Source: an uncultured Planctomycetota bacterium
GTDB lineage: Bacteria; Planctomycetota; Phycisphaerae; SM23-33
Direction of reading: 5' to 3'
Assembly (NCBI GenBank): GCA_903892515.1
Contig: CAITIS010000003.1
Coordinates: 1 to 44,141, forward strand
DNA: 44,141 nt
Each line of letters begins with the position of its first letter. Within the stretch, counting starts at the first letter, position 1. Below are positions 24,168 through 32,345 of this stretch, one piece after another. Made by a program: the position numbers and the translations under genes. Under the pieces are notes generated by a model. The model saw nothing but the letters and a program-made list of their open reading frames with translations. It ran no database searches and had not been told where the DNA came from.

Positions 24168-25742
24168 TTATTCAACCCGCATCGCCTCCATGGGCGCCAA
24201 GCGGGCCGCCACAAAGGCTGGATAAATCGCCGCCAAGGCAGCCAGGACGATGCCGCTGAGCAGGCACGCGATGGCCGCCAGGCCCAGCGTCGCTCCCGGC
24301 AAGTTCGCCAGCGCCAGGCCGCCAAAGCCCCACAACGAGTGCAGGATGCCCAGCAGCAGCCCCAGCACCACGCCGACCAAGCCGCCAGCCAGGCCCTGCA
24401 GGCTGCTCTCCAACACGAAGATAATCATGATGAAGCTGTCCAACGCGCCTAAGCACTTCATCGTGGCGATCTCGCGAAAACGTTCCGTGACGCTCATGAG
24501 CATGGCGTTGGCCACGCCCACCACGCAGACCAGGAAGCTGATGATGATCAGCCAAGCCGTCATGCTTGAAAAGCCCAGCAGAGTCGGGCCGTCCTGCGCC
24601 GGCAGCTTGCTCTCCAAGGCCGAGAGCTTCTGGTTGCGAAGCTCGGCCTGAGAGACCTCGGCGATCCGCTCGGGCGACAGGTCCAGCGGCTCGGTCGTCT
24701 CGGTTATGCCTACCAGGGCCTTCTCAATCTCCGGGGCGGTCTTGCCTTCCTTGGCCAGCGCGTCGGCCATTTCCTTGCGGGCGTTCTGATTCTCCTGCAA
24801 CGCCGTCGCCATCTGCTCTTTCAGCCAAGTGGCGCCCTTGACGCTGGAAGCAATGCCAAAGACGATCCCCGGGGTCAGTTCGGAGATCGAGACACTCTCT
24901 CGCCGAGCCACGGCGCCGCGAACGGCCTTGTATCGCAGCAGCCCCACCAGGCGAGTTGCGTCTACCTCCAGCCGCGCTTGCCCCTGCAGCACGGCGAATT
25001 CGATCTCATCGACGAAGAAGCCGCTGCGCTGCAGGACGTCTCGCGTCTGGGCCGAATCCGAGGCTAGTAGTTCGGTAACCTTCTGGCCGTGGATCGCCTG
25101 GGCCATGGCCGCAACGGCCGCGGCGTGGCCGGTGAGCACCCGCTGCCGCAGGTCCGCCGTGGATTGGAAGTCCTTCAGGAACGCCTGCAACTGGGCCTTG
25201 TCGCCCGGGAAGCTGCCGCGGACGTTCTTGAGATCCTTCAAGAACTCATCCGCTCGGCCTGGCTCGGAAAGGAACACAAAGACCGCGCCGCCCTCTCTGC
25301 TGCCGATGAGGCTGCTGCGTTCGCCGGGCTTGAGGCGGGCCAGAAACCGCTCGTAATCCTGCTCAGCCAGGCCCACTTCGTGCAGCCGGGCGACTTGCTC
25401 GTCGCTCAGGCCGCCCCATTTACCAACCTCGCGCCAGAAGGCCCCACCACAGCAGGCCTGCGAAAGCTTGGCGGCCAGGTTCGTCTCGTTCATCGGCACG
25501 GTCAGCGTATCGACCCAGTCGGCCAGCAGCCGCTGGGCATTAGTGCGGCGATGGATGTCCTGCGCCACCTGGCGGTCGATGTAGCTCGTCGAGAGCATCA
25601 TCATCAGGAACGCCACCGCCAGCGCCACGATCACCACTGTGATAAGCGACCGCACCAGCCGGTAGCGGATGCCCTGCGCCGTCAGCTTCAAGCAGCGGCC
25701 AATGGACAGCCCGGCCTGATCCTTCACGTCAATCTGCTTCAC
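24168..25742 (-). CDS. FtsX/MacB-type ABC transporter permease
   Basis: A 524-residue protein. One N-terminal membrane helix (SLITVVIVALAVAFLMMML, about residues 33-51) is followed by a large soluble domain of about 340 residues, then three C-terminal helices with the FtsX signature (NAMLMSVTERFREIATMKCLGA, written in two parts: NAMLMSVTERF and REIATMKCLGA) and the terminal YPAFVAARLAPMEAMRVE. This is the MacB/LolC topology used for envelope transport or mechanotransmission without classical channel movement. ATG 25742 overlaps the stop of the PqqD-like gene by 4 bp (ATGA). Downstream, a GxxExxY element separates it from the ATPase that would be its natural partner. Confidence 0.88.
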   Translation of the reverse strand: MKQIDVKDQAGLSIGRCLKLTAQGIRYRLVRSLITVVIVALAVAFLMMMLSTSYIDRQVAQDIHRRTNAQRLLADWVDTLTVPMNETNLAAKLSQACCGGAFWREVGKWGGLSDEQVARLHEVGLAEQDYERFLARLKPGERSSLIGSREGGAVFVFLSEPGRADEFLKDLKNVRGSFPGDKAQLQAFLKDFQSTADLRQRVLTGHAAAVAAMAQAIHGQKVTELLASDSAQTRDVLQRSGFFVDEIEFAVLQGQARLEVDATRLVGLLRYKAVRGAVARRESVSISELTPGIVFGIASSVKGATWLKEQMATALQENQNARKEMADALAKEGKTAPEIEKALVGITETTEPLDLSPERIAEVSQAELRNQKLSALESKLPAQDGPTLLGFSSMTAWLIIISFLVCVVGVANAMLMSVTERFREIATMKCLGALDSFIMIIFVLESSLQGLAGGLVGVVLGLLLGILHSLWGFGGLALANLPGATLGLAAIACLLSGIVLAALAAIYPAFVAARLAPMEAMRVE

Positions 25743-26152
25743 GCGGATCCCTCCGTCGCGACACTCTCGGGCATGCCAACCAGGGCGATGATCCCGCGCT
25801 GCAAAAGCGCCTTGATGAACTGGCTGACCGCCAGTTGACCTTCGCGAAAGCTCAGCTTGTGCTCCAAAGCGAATACTTCAATGACCTCTTCGACGCTCCG
25901 CCGCCCGTCGCACAATTCCAGCACGGCCCGGCCTGGCGCGTCGAGTTCCACGCGGCGCTGGCCCGAGAACGGCAAGACCCAACTCAATGGCGGCACCAGC
26001 CAGCGTGGTCGGCGCGTGGGAATGCTCAGCAACAGCCCGGCCTCGGTCGGTTCGACCGTGACAGCCTGGTTGCGATGAGGCACCGCCGAAAGCAGGTGCC
26101 CTACTGCCACCTGCTCTCGCGGATTGGAGGGTTTACCGCGAGACTTACTCAT
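25739..26152 (-). CDS. PqqD-family protein
   Basis: A 137-residue protein. The C-terminal 70 residues match the PqqD fold (RRVELDAPGRAVLELCDGRR, SVEEVIEVFA, FIKALLQRGIIALVG), the peptide-binding winged-helix that serves as RiPP recognition element. About 65 residues precede it, with a proline-rich segment (PRWLVPPLSWVLP). PqqD proteins deliver a precursor peptide to a radical SAM enzyme, but no radical SAM enzyme or precursor peptide is visible here. The stop overlaps the permease start (ATGA), so it belongs to the operon. A role in recognising a transported or modified peptide is an inference from family alone. Confidence 0.8.
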   Translation of the reverse strand: MSKSRGKPSNPREQVAVGHLLSAVPHRNQAVTVEPTEAGLLLSIPTRRPRWLVPPLSWVLPFSGQRRVELDAPGRAVLELCDGRRSVEEVIEVFALEHKLSFREGQLAVSQFIKALLQRGIIALVGMPESVATEGSA

Positions 26153-26159
26153 AACGAAG

Positions 26160-27065
26160 TCAGACCTTGATTCTAACGGACCGGCAGCACGAGACCAACA
26201 GGCTTTCCGGCCAGAAAGCAGGACGGTGGGCCGGCCATCGAGCCACGAGCCGGTAAACTCGCTCCTGCTCGGAGCACAGCCAGCCGAAATCCACCTGCCG
26301 CTGGGCCCGCCGAAACAACCGGGCGACCCGTCCGCCCCATTGCGAATCCAGCCGAACTATCTGGTGGCCGGCGTCGACCGCCGACTGGCTGCCGCTGCTC
26401 GTGGTCAGGTTTATCGGCCGGAACTTCTCTGGTCGCTCCTTGGCCAGCCAACTCGGCAAGTCGTTCTTGAGCCAGAACTTGCCCATGGCCAGCCGCTCAA
26501 TCGTCAGCCACAGCGCCGGCTTGGCCCGCTCGAAGGTCCAGCACACCCGCCCCACGTGGCTGCTGGCCTCGGTCAGGTCGAATTCCCGCTCCAGTTCCAC
26601 GTGCAGGCCCAGCGCCCGCCACGTCAGCACTGGCCGGTCGATGGTGGGCGCGACCGATCTGAGGATCGCTGTCTCGATCTGCTGATCCCGCCCTTGGGGC
26701 CAGATGAGCACCAGTTCCACCAGCATGGACTGGGCCGGGAAGAACCGCCCGGCATGGACAACCTGGCCAACTGGCCCGTCCTGCACCAAGCCGCGCCACT
26801 CCGGCTGGCCGAGAAGCTGCTTGTGCGGGTGCTCGCGAAGGCTCTTGCCCAGCCGTTCGTACATGGCATCGAGATTCGGCGGACGTTTGAGAACCTGCCA
26901 ATGCGCCTCCAGCCGCTGGTAGCGACGGTCCACCAGCGAAAGCTGATTTGGCTGGCCTTGGTCAGACAGCCGGGCCGCCTCCCACTCCGCAGGATGCGCG
27001 ATAGCCAGCCCGCGCCAACAGGTCTGGGTGAAGCCGGGTCGAAGAGCGTCCGCCTTGGCCATCAT
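26160..27065 (-). CDS. Uncharacterised protein of the OPT/ABC operon
   Basis: About 301 residues (ATG 27065, or ATG 27062 one codon later). I do not recognise a family. It is rich in Trp, Arg, Leu and Gln, has no signal peptide or membrane helix, and alternates beta-like and helical stretches (e.g. VELVLIWPQGRDQQIETAIL). A Trp-rich core near residues 160-220 (VCWTFERAKPALWLTIERLA) is likely buried. It lies 19 bp after the DUF6785 gene and 7 bp before the PqqD-like gene, so it is translated as part of the same unit. Functional guesses are not supported by the sequence alone. Confidence 0.75.
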   Translation of the reverse strand: MMAKADALRPGFTQTCWRGLAIAHPAEWEAARLSDQGQPNQLSLVDRRYQRLEAHWQVLKRPPNLDAMYERLGKSLREHPHKQLLGQPEWRGLVQDGPVGQVVHAGRFFPAQSMLVELVLIWPQGRDQQIETAILRSVAPTIDRPVLTWRALGLHVELEREFDLTEASSHVGRVCWTFERAKPALWLTIERLAMGKFWLKNDLPSWLAKERPEKFRPINLTTSSGSQSAVDAGHQIVRLDSQWGGRVARLFRRAQRQVDFGWLCSEQERVYRLVARWPAHRPAFWPESLLVSCCRSVRIKV

Positions 27066-27084
27066 GAAGCTGTTTCTCGCGCCC

Positions 27085-29154
27085 TTACGGGTGAGACCGG
27101 ATCATCATCGCCGCTCGGCCCATGTGAAAGAAATAGATCGCCCCGACGATCATCCAGATGAGCCCGACCACCACCTCGCCGCCGATCAAGCCCATGAAAA
27201 ATGGCCTGGCGCGGCGATAGCCGGTGCCGCCGCTAAAGCGAGTAATGAGGGTCTTGGCCAGCCATCCCACCAGGAAACTGCCCCAGAGCTTGGCATCGAC
27301 GAAGGAGCCCCACACCAGGAACAAGACCGGATGCAAGGGCCACCACGTCCACCGCAGCCGCGCGGCGTAGAACAGCAGCACCAGCGCCAAGCCTGCGCCC
27401 GAACAGGCTAAGAATGTGCCCGAAGGTTTGATCTCCGCAAATCGCTGCAAACCGCCCCAGCCGGTGGCTTGACCGGCGCTAGCCAACGCGTCCTCTGCCA
27501 CCAGTTTGTCCACGCTCTGCTTGAGCGTGCCAAGCATCAGTCCCGACTCGGCCTGGGCCCAGCTATAGCTGGCCTTGCCGCCCATGTCATACTGAACCCA
27601 GATCGTCACGCCCACGCCCGCCACCAGCGCTATCACCAGCAGCAGCGACATGCACGTGCCCAGCTTGGGCAGGCTGGTTTTCTGGCGGTCAGCCACCCAC
27701 AGTGCATTGGCCGCCAGGGGCAATAACGCCACCCGCTGATCGACCGCCAGCACCAGGCTGAGCATGCCGACTATGAATAACACCTTGGGGCCCAGGGCAT
27801 GGATGCCGAACATGCCGGTGAACACGGCCAACACCGACCAACTCGGCTGAAAGAACAGCAGGCCGGTTTCGACGTTGACGCGAGCGACGATGAGGAACGA
27901 CAGTCCCAGCAGCAGCAGCAGCAGCGTCGCCATCAGCCAGTCCATTCCCAGCGCAAAATGCAGCAGGCAGACAATGCCCGCGAGGCACAGCGTCATGATC
28001 CGGCTGGCCCAGACGGCGTACGGCTCGACCTGCTCGCTCGTTGCCAGTCCGACGGTTCGCCGCAACAGGGCTTTGAAGTAATTCCTTCCCGCGTACAGCA
28101 CGATAATCCCGCAGCCCAGCCCCGCCCCGAAGTACTGCGAGGTGAGGAAGCCCGCCGAGTTCGGGTCGTGGAATCCGCCGGCGTCGACCACGCGCACGCC
28201 CAACTGGTAGAGTAGGAAGAAGACCATCACAAAAATGAAATGCCCCAACCCGATCGAGAGCGAGATTTCGCTGCTGATGAGGTAGGCCAATCCCACCACC
28301 ATGAAATACACGGCCGGGGCGAGCAGCTCGTAACCAAACGGCACCTGGTCTACAATTGGGAACTTGCCCGCTGCCGCACCGGCCAGGTCCAGACGCAGCG
28401 GAATGGGCGGCAGCGAGGGAAAGTACACGCACAAGCCGTTGTACAGCAGCACCGACCCCGCCACGCCGAAGCCCAACCAAAACAACGGGTCGCGGAAGAT
28501 CGGATTGAACCTGCCCTCACCGTCGGTCTGCATCAACTCGCCGGCCACCGCCGCGATCGGGTATCGCAAATGCTCGCGATCCGCCCATTGGCGGTGCAGG
28601 ATCAGCGCCAGGCAAATCGAGGCGGTAAAGCCCAGCGCGATCAGCGGCAGGTAGAAACTCATCGGGCGCAGCCACGCCTGCCAGGGCACGTCGCGCGGCG
28701 AGAGCATCGCGCCGCGGTGGTAGAGCCCCTGCGAGAAGCCGCTGATTGCGCGAGCGTCTGGCTGGGCGTCGTTGACGAGCATGATCGATGGCAGGTAGCT
28801 CAGCAGCGCCGGATGATCGGCCGTGGCCTGGAAGCCAGGGCTGACCTGCTGCGTCTGCACCGGCCAGACCAGGAAGCCCGTAAACTGCCACAGCAGCCCC
28901 GGGCCGGGAATGATGCAGCAGACCAGCGCCAGGCCAAACATGGTGGCCCACTCCTTCTGCGTGAAAGAGCGGCGCGTAAAGAAACTCAACAAAGGATTGA
29001 TGCCAGCCAACCCCACCACCAGCAGCCCGAACACCACGATGGGCATGAGGTCGCTGGCGATATAGGGCAGGTTAAACACCCAGTCGTTGCAATAGCCCAG
29101 TCCGGCAATACACAAGCCCACCAGGCAGCCAATCACTGCGGATCGGAGCGTCAT
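27085..29154 (-). CDS. DUF6785/DUF6784-type OPT-like membrane protein
   Basis: A 689-residue protein with about 14 to 16 hydrophobic segments. Its features match the planctomycete DUF6785 + DUF6784 group: an N-terminal MTLRSAVIGCLVGLCIAG, the FTQKEWATMFGLAL segment, LRYPIAAVAGEL, ISSEISLSIGLGHF, and the C-terminal HPVLFLVWGSF with KLWGSFLVGWLAK. These proteins have an OPT-like fold and unknown substrate. ATG 29154 follows AGGTAGAACGA. It is the first gene of the long operon, behind a good sigma70 promoter at 29258-29285. The operon thus holds two OPT-like proteins, at its first and second-last positions. Confidence 0.78.
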   Translation of the reverse strand: MTLRSAVIGCLVGLCIAGLGYCNDWVFNLPYIASDLMPIVVFGLLVVGLAGINPLLSFFTRRSFTQKEWATMFGLALVCCIIPGPGLLWQFTGFLVWPVQTQQVSPGFQATADHPALLSYLPSIMLVNDAQPDARAISGFSQGLYHRGAMLSPRDVPWQAWLRPMSFYLPLIALGFTASICLALILHRQWADREHLRYPIAAVAGELMQTDGEGRFNPIFRDPLFWLGFGVAGSVLLYNGLCVYFPSLPPIPLRLDLAGAAAGKFPIVDQVPFGYELLAPAVYFMVVGLAYLISSEISLSIGLGHFIFVMVFFLLYQLGVRVVDAGGFHDPNSAGFLTSQYFGAGLGCGIIVLYAGRNYFKALLRRTVGLATSEQVEPYAVWASRIMTLCLAGIVCLLHFALGMDWLMATLLLLLLGLSFLIVARVNVETGLLFFQPSWSVLAVFTGMFGIHALGPKVLFIVGMLSLVLAVDQRVALLPLAANALWVADRQKTSLPKLGTCMSLLLVIALVAGVGVTIWVQYDMGGKASYSWAQAESGLMLGTLKQSVDKLVAEDALASAGQATGWGGLQRFAEIKPSGTFLACSGAGLALVLLFYAARLRWTWWPLHPVLFLVWGSFVDAKLWGSFLVGWLAKTLITRFSGGTGYRRARPFFMGLIGGEVVVGLIWMIVGAIYFFHMGRAAMMIRSHP

Positions 29155-29257
29155 TCGTTCTACCTACACAAGAACTCTTCCATCCGGCGGTCCACCTGGT
29201 CACGTCGACCACAGCGTGAACATGTCGCAGCCGGAGTCTCTCCACGTCGCACCGGGC

Positions 29258-29285
29258 AGTATAGTGGCCCCCGCACCGTTTACAA
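29258..29285 (-). promoter_or_regulatory. Sigma70-type promoter of the transporter operon
   Basis: On the minus strand, -35 TTGTAA (29285-29280), a 16-bp spacer and -10 TATACT (29263-29258). It lies about 100 bp upstream of the DUF6785 gene start and is the only good promoter I see for the roughly 14-kb operon. Confidence 0.6.
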
Positions 29286-29307
29286 AGCGCCTGCTTTCGC
29301 AGTGGTC

Positions 29308-29335
29308 TTGCCAAGCCGGCGGCATCGCGTAATAC
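29308..29335 (+). promoter_or_regulatory. Promoter of small membrane protein gene (possible leaderless transcript)
   Basis: -35 TTGCCA (29308-29313), a 16-bp spacer and -10 TAATAC (29330-29335). The expected transcript start near 29342 lies only about 5 bases before ATG 29347, and no ribosome site is present. Confidence 0.5.
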
Positions 29336-29346
29336 TTGGCTCGCTT

Positions 29347-29718
29347 ATGGCGAGAAAGACCAGGAAGAAAAGTTATGGCTGGTTCTGGGCGGGCGCGCTG
29401 GTCTTGACCGCCTGCCTGCTCACGCACAAAATCGCCGTCGACGCCGGCTACGAGAAGGCCCCGCCGCTGGCAACGGCCGTGGCGGTCGGCGTGTCGGCGG
29501 TAGTGGCACGCCGGGCCAAGTCGGCGTCACAAGGGGCCATCTGGGGCGCCGGGCTGGGCATGGCCGGGGCACTGGGCGTGGCGGTCGACATGTCGCAACG
29601 ACTCCCGGCCAGCATCTTCTACGCGGCCGCCCTGCTCTCCGCGGCGGTCAATGTCTTTTGCTGCGGCCTGGCTGGTTGGCTCTTTGCCTACTTGGCGCAA
29701 CGAAGAGCAAAGCGATAA
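29347..29718 (+). CDS. Small membrane protein
   Basis: 123 residues from ATG 29347 (MARKTRKKSYGWFWAGALVL...), ending in LFAYLAQRRAKR. A basic N-terminus is followed by about four hydrophobic segments (WFWAGALVLTACLL, ATAVAVGVSAVVA, AIWGAGLGMAGALGV, AALLSAAVNVFCCGLAGWLF). I recognise no family. It is divergent from the transporter operon and shares its promoter region. The ribosome site is missing, consistent with a very short leader. The convergent LEPR-XLL gene ends beyond a shared terminator. Confidence 0.6.
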   Translation: MARKTRKKSYGWFWAGALVLTACLLTHKIAVDAGYEKAPPLATAVAVGVSAVVARRAKSASQGAIWGAGLGMAGALGVAVDMSQRLPASIFYAAALLSAAVNVFCCGLAGWLFAYLAQRRAKR

Positions 29719-29744
29719 GCCCCGCCGACCGTCAAACAAAAAGA

Positions 29745-29788
29745 CCCGCAAATCCCCCCGCCGCCGCTTGCGACGAGGGATTTGCGGG
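29745..29788. terminator. Bidirectional terminator
   Basis: A perfect 12-bp stem CCCGCAAATCCC/GGGATTTGCGGG with a 20-base loop lies between convergent genes. On the minus strand it is followed by TCTTTTTGTTTG, a good U-tract for the LEPR-XLL gene. On the plus strand the tail is weak. Confidence 0.8.
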
Positions 29789-29813
29789 CCTTATTCATCC
29801 GGTCACGTCCTGC

Positions 29814-32081
29814 TTACGCGATGGCCGCCCCCAGCACGTCGATCATGCAGGCATCGGCAGCGCCCTTGACCGGCGGGAGCTGCCACTTCTGCGCCTTGGG
29901 CCAAGTCACGGTGCGAAGCGTCGGGCCGGTACTGCTCATCGTGGGCAGGGCCGCGGGGCCAACCGCCGAGAACGGTGTCGAAGGCATGCCGGCGATCGTC
30001 GTTGCCCCATTCAGCACACAAAGCGGAGCTACGGGGCCAACCACAGGCGTCGAGGCCGGCAGATCAGTTCCCCCCGTCGCCATGACGCTGGCTGCCAGTT
30101 CGACCGGTGTCGCCACATCCTGCGTCGGAGCGGCCGAGACGTACGACGTGCCGAAGTTGCGTTCCAAAATGATGTAATCCTGGAAATTCACCACGCCGTC
30201 ATTGTTGAAGTCGCCGCCTTCCCAGCCCATGTTGGCCTGGCCGAAGTTGCGCTCCAGGATGATGTAGTCCTGGAAGTTGGTCTTGCCGTCCAGGTTGGCG
30301 TCGCCCACGGGCTTACCTTCCATGGCGCCGATCCAGCCATTGGTCGGGGCTACGTTGTCGTGGGCGGCTTTTAGGGCGAGGTTCGTGGGGATGTAGCCGT
30401 TGGAAACCCAGCTGATCATTTGCGGCACAAGCTCAGGATGCTGGAACATCCACTCGAACGCGGCCGGCACGTCCGTCGTGGCCGGGCCCGGCGTGATGCC
30501 GGCGTGCGTGCGGTAGAAGTTCGTCAGATCCCGCGTCGGATCGATGAAGTTGGGGTTCTGGCCGTTCACGTCATGCGTACCCGGCGTTCCGGTGGAAGTC
30601 ATGTTGTACACGGAGCGATATTTGGCGTTGTAGTCGCAATTGGCCGGCGCAACCAGATCAGTAATGGTTGTGCAATAGATCAGCTTGCCGCCGGTCGGCA
30701 GGCTGTCCTGGGTGTAGCCGATGTTGCTCTTGAACTCCGTTACGCCGCCGGTGCTGCCGCCGTGTGAAGTGTCGGCCCAGAGCCCCGACACGCCCGTGCT
30801 CAGGGCGGCCGTGTTATGGTCAAAGGCGATGTTCGCGGCGCACGGGTCGGATAACGACACGCCTTGGCCGGGAGAACTCCCGCCAATCGTGGGCAGGGAG
30901 ATGCAGCGCTGCAAAGAGTCGTACCTGGCGCCACCGCCCAGAATCATGCAGGCGTCATCAACAAAGTCCGACAGCGGGGCGTCAAACAGCACCTGGTTAT
31001 ATGTGACGTTGTTCGAGATCATTTCCGAGATGTGCGGGTTGTTGGCGTGATCCACGGGGCAATAGAAGTACGTCCGAGTGTACGTTCCTGTCCGGGTCTG
31101 CAAGAAACCATTCTGGATATCGGTGATGTTGTACAGATTGTCCGACCATGTGATGAATTGGGGGGCAGTTGTGCCGACATCCTGCCACACCACGCCGCGG
31201 AACACGCAGGACGTGACGTCCTTCATCATGTTCATGTACGAATGTGCATCCAGACTGTCGGCTGTCAGGTTGATCAGGTTGTGGCCATAAAACGCCGCCG
31301 TGTACCCGTCGCCGGAGGCCACAATCGGGCTTTGGGTGAAGATCGAGTTGGAGATGGTCAAGGGCGTGCTGGTCGTGTCCAAAGTGGTCAAAACCTGGGC
31401 GTAGAAGCTGGTTCGCGTGAAGGTGCAATGGTCAATCGTCGTGGAACGCGCCCCATCGGCCGGCCAGACGTTCAAGCCGTACGCCCCCGCGGGACCGTTG
31501 ATGTCCGAGAAGTCCGTGTACGTCGCGCCCACGTTGGTGGCCGTGTTGGCGCCCGGGTCGGTTCGGACGTAGAGCGTCAAACCGGCCGTGCCGGCCTTGG
31601 TGCGCAGGTAGCAATGGTTGCCGCTGGTGCCGTGGAAGTACAGGTTGACCTGGTTGGCGCCGGCGCAATGAATCTGAGGCCGAGCGCCCGCCGCGTCGTC
31701 AAAGTCCATGCCCGCCCCGGCCAGCACGTCCACTACGCTCTTGCCCTTGCTCATCAGGCTGCCCTGCACGGTCAGTGGGGCCGCGATGGTCAGCGTCTTG
31801 TCGCCCATGGCGGCGCTGCTGTTGAGCGTGATCGCGTCGCCCGAGCCCGTCCCGACGGTCGTGGCGACGTCCACCGTGATCTTGCCATTGATCGTCACGG
31901 TGTCACCGGCGGCCGGAATCCGCGTGACCGCCCCGCCATCCTGCGTGGCCCAGGCGCTCAAGGATGACCAAGGGCCACTGCCGGCCGTGCTGACAAAAGC
32001 ACTCAGCAGCAGGCGAGATTCAAGTGTCTCCAGTGACGGGTTGGTACGACGAGAAGCGTTCCGACGCGATGCTGCCTTCAT
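29814..32081 (-). CDS. Large secreted LEPR-XLL beta-helix protein with G8-like domain and dockerin-like repeats
   Basis: A 755-residue protein. I chose ATG 32081 because GGAG lies six bases before it; an in-frame ATG four codons upstream lacks a ribosome site. The N-terminus has an Arg-rich stretch then LETLESRLLLSAF, an LEPR-XLL-type export signal. Residues about 30-110 resemble a G8 domain (WSSLSAWATQDGG, IPAAGDTVTINGKITVDV). A right-handed beta-helix follows to about 580. Residues about 590-645 hold two dockerin-type loops (GDANLDGKTNFQDY, GDFNNDGVVNFQDY). Unlike the other dockerin-like proteins here it has no PEP-CTERM tail: about 110 residues rich in Pro, Thr and Ala follow and end DVLGAAIA. 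It has its own sigma70 promoter, not the tandem half-site unit. Confidence 0.85.
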   Translation of the reverse strand: MKAASRRNASRRTNPSLETLESRLLLSAFVSTAGSGPWSSLSAWATQDGGAVTRIPAAGDTVTINGKITVDVATTVGTGSGDAITLNSSAAMGDKTLTIAAPLTVQGSLMSKGKSVVDVLAGAGMDFDDAAGARPQIHCAGANQVNLYFHGTSGNHCYLRTKAGTAGLTLYVRTDPGANTATNVGATYTDFSDINGPAGAYGLNVWPADGARSTTIDHCTFTRTSFYAQVLTTLDTTSTPLTISNSIFTQSPIVASGDGYTAAFYGHNLINLTADSLDAHSYMNMMKDVTSCVFRGVVWQDVGTTAPQFITWSDNLYNITDIQNGFLQTRTGTYTRTYFYCPVDHANNPHISEMISNNVTYNQVLFDAPLSDFVDDACMILGGGARYDSLQRCISLPTIGGSSPGQGVSLSDPCAANIAFDHNTAALSTGVSGLWADTSHGGSTGGVTEFKSNIGYTQDSLPTGGKLIYCTTITDLVAPANCDYNAKYRSVYNMTSTGTPGTHDVNGQNPNFIDPTRDLTNFYRTHAGITPGPATTDVPAAFEWMFQHPELVPQMISWVSNGYIPTNLALKAAHDNVAPTNGWIGAMEGKPVGDANLDGKTNFQDYIILERNFGQANMGWEGGDFNNDGVVNFQDYIILERNFGTSYVSAAPTQDVATPVELAASVMATGGTDLPASTPVVGPVAPLCVLNGATTIAGMPSTPFSAVGPAALPTMSSTGPTLRTVTWPKAQKWQLPPVKGAADACMIDVLGAAIA

Positions 32082-32186
32082 GATTCTCTCCATTTTTCAG
32101 AGGCGGCGAAACAGGACACAGTAACGGAAGCACTCAGACGCCGGGGATCGCCAGGAAACACGACCCAGCGCAGCGTCTAGACATTG

Positions 32187-32215
32187 ATGATATGCGACAT
32201 GTCGGAAAGCGTCAA
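32187..32215 (-). promoter_or_regulatory. Sigma70-type promoter
   Basis: On the minus strand, -35 TTGACG (32215-32210), a 17-bp spacer and -10 TATCAT (32192-32187), about 100 bp before the LEPR-XLL gene start at 32081. Confidence 0.55.
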
Positions 32216-32345
32216 GCCCAAACAAGGGACGCTCTGCTGCAAAAGCCGTGGCCACCCAACAGGACAGCCTCATCAGGCTGCTTGCAGGCACGTTAGCTCC
32301 CGTGCCCGCGCTGCCATGGGCGACCGACCGTGGCCTCAAAGCGGA

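Noticed and set aside
25739..26152. PQQ biosynthesis operon
   Set aside because: Only a PqqD-like domain is found; pqqA, B, C and E are absent. The propeller gene at 10515 has a quinoprotein-like fold but no certain PQQ-binding residues.
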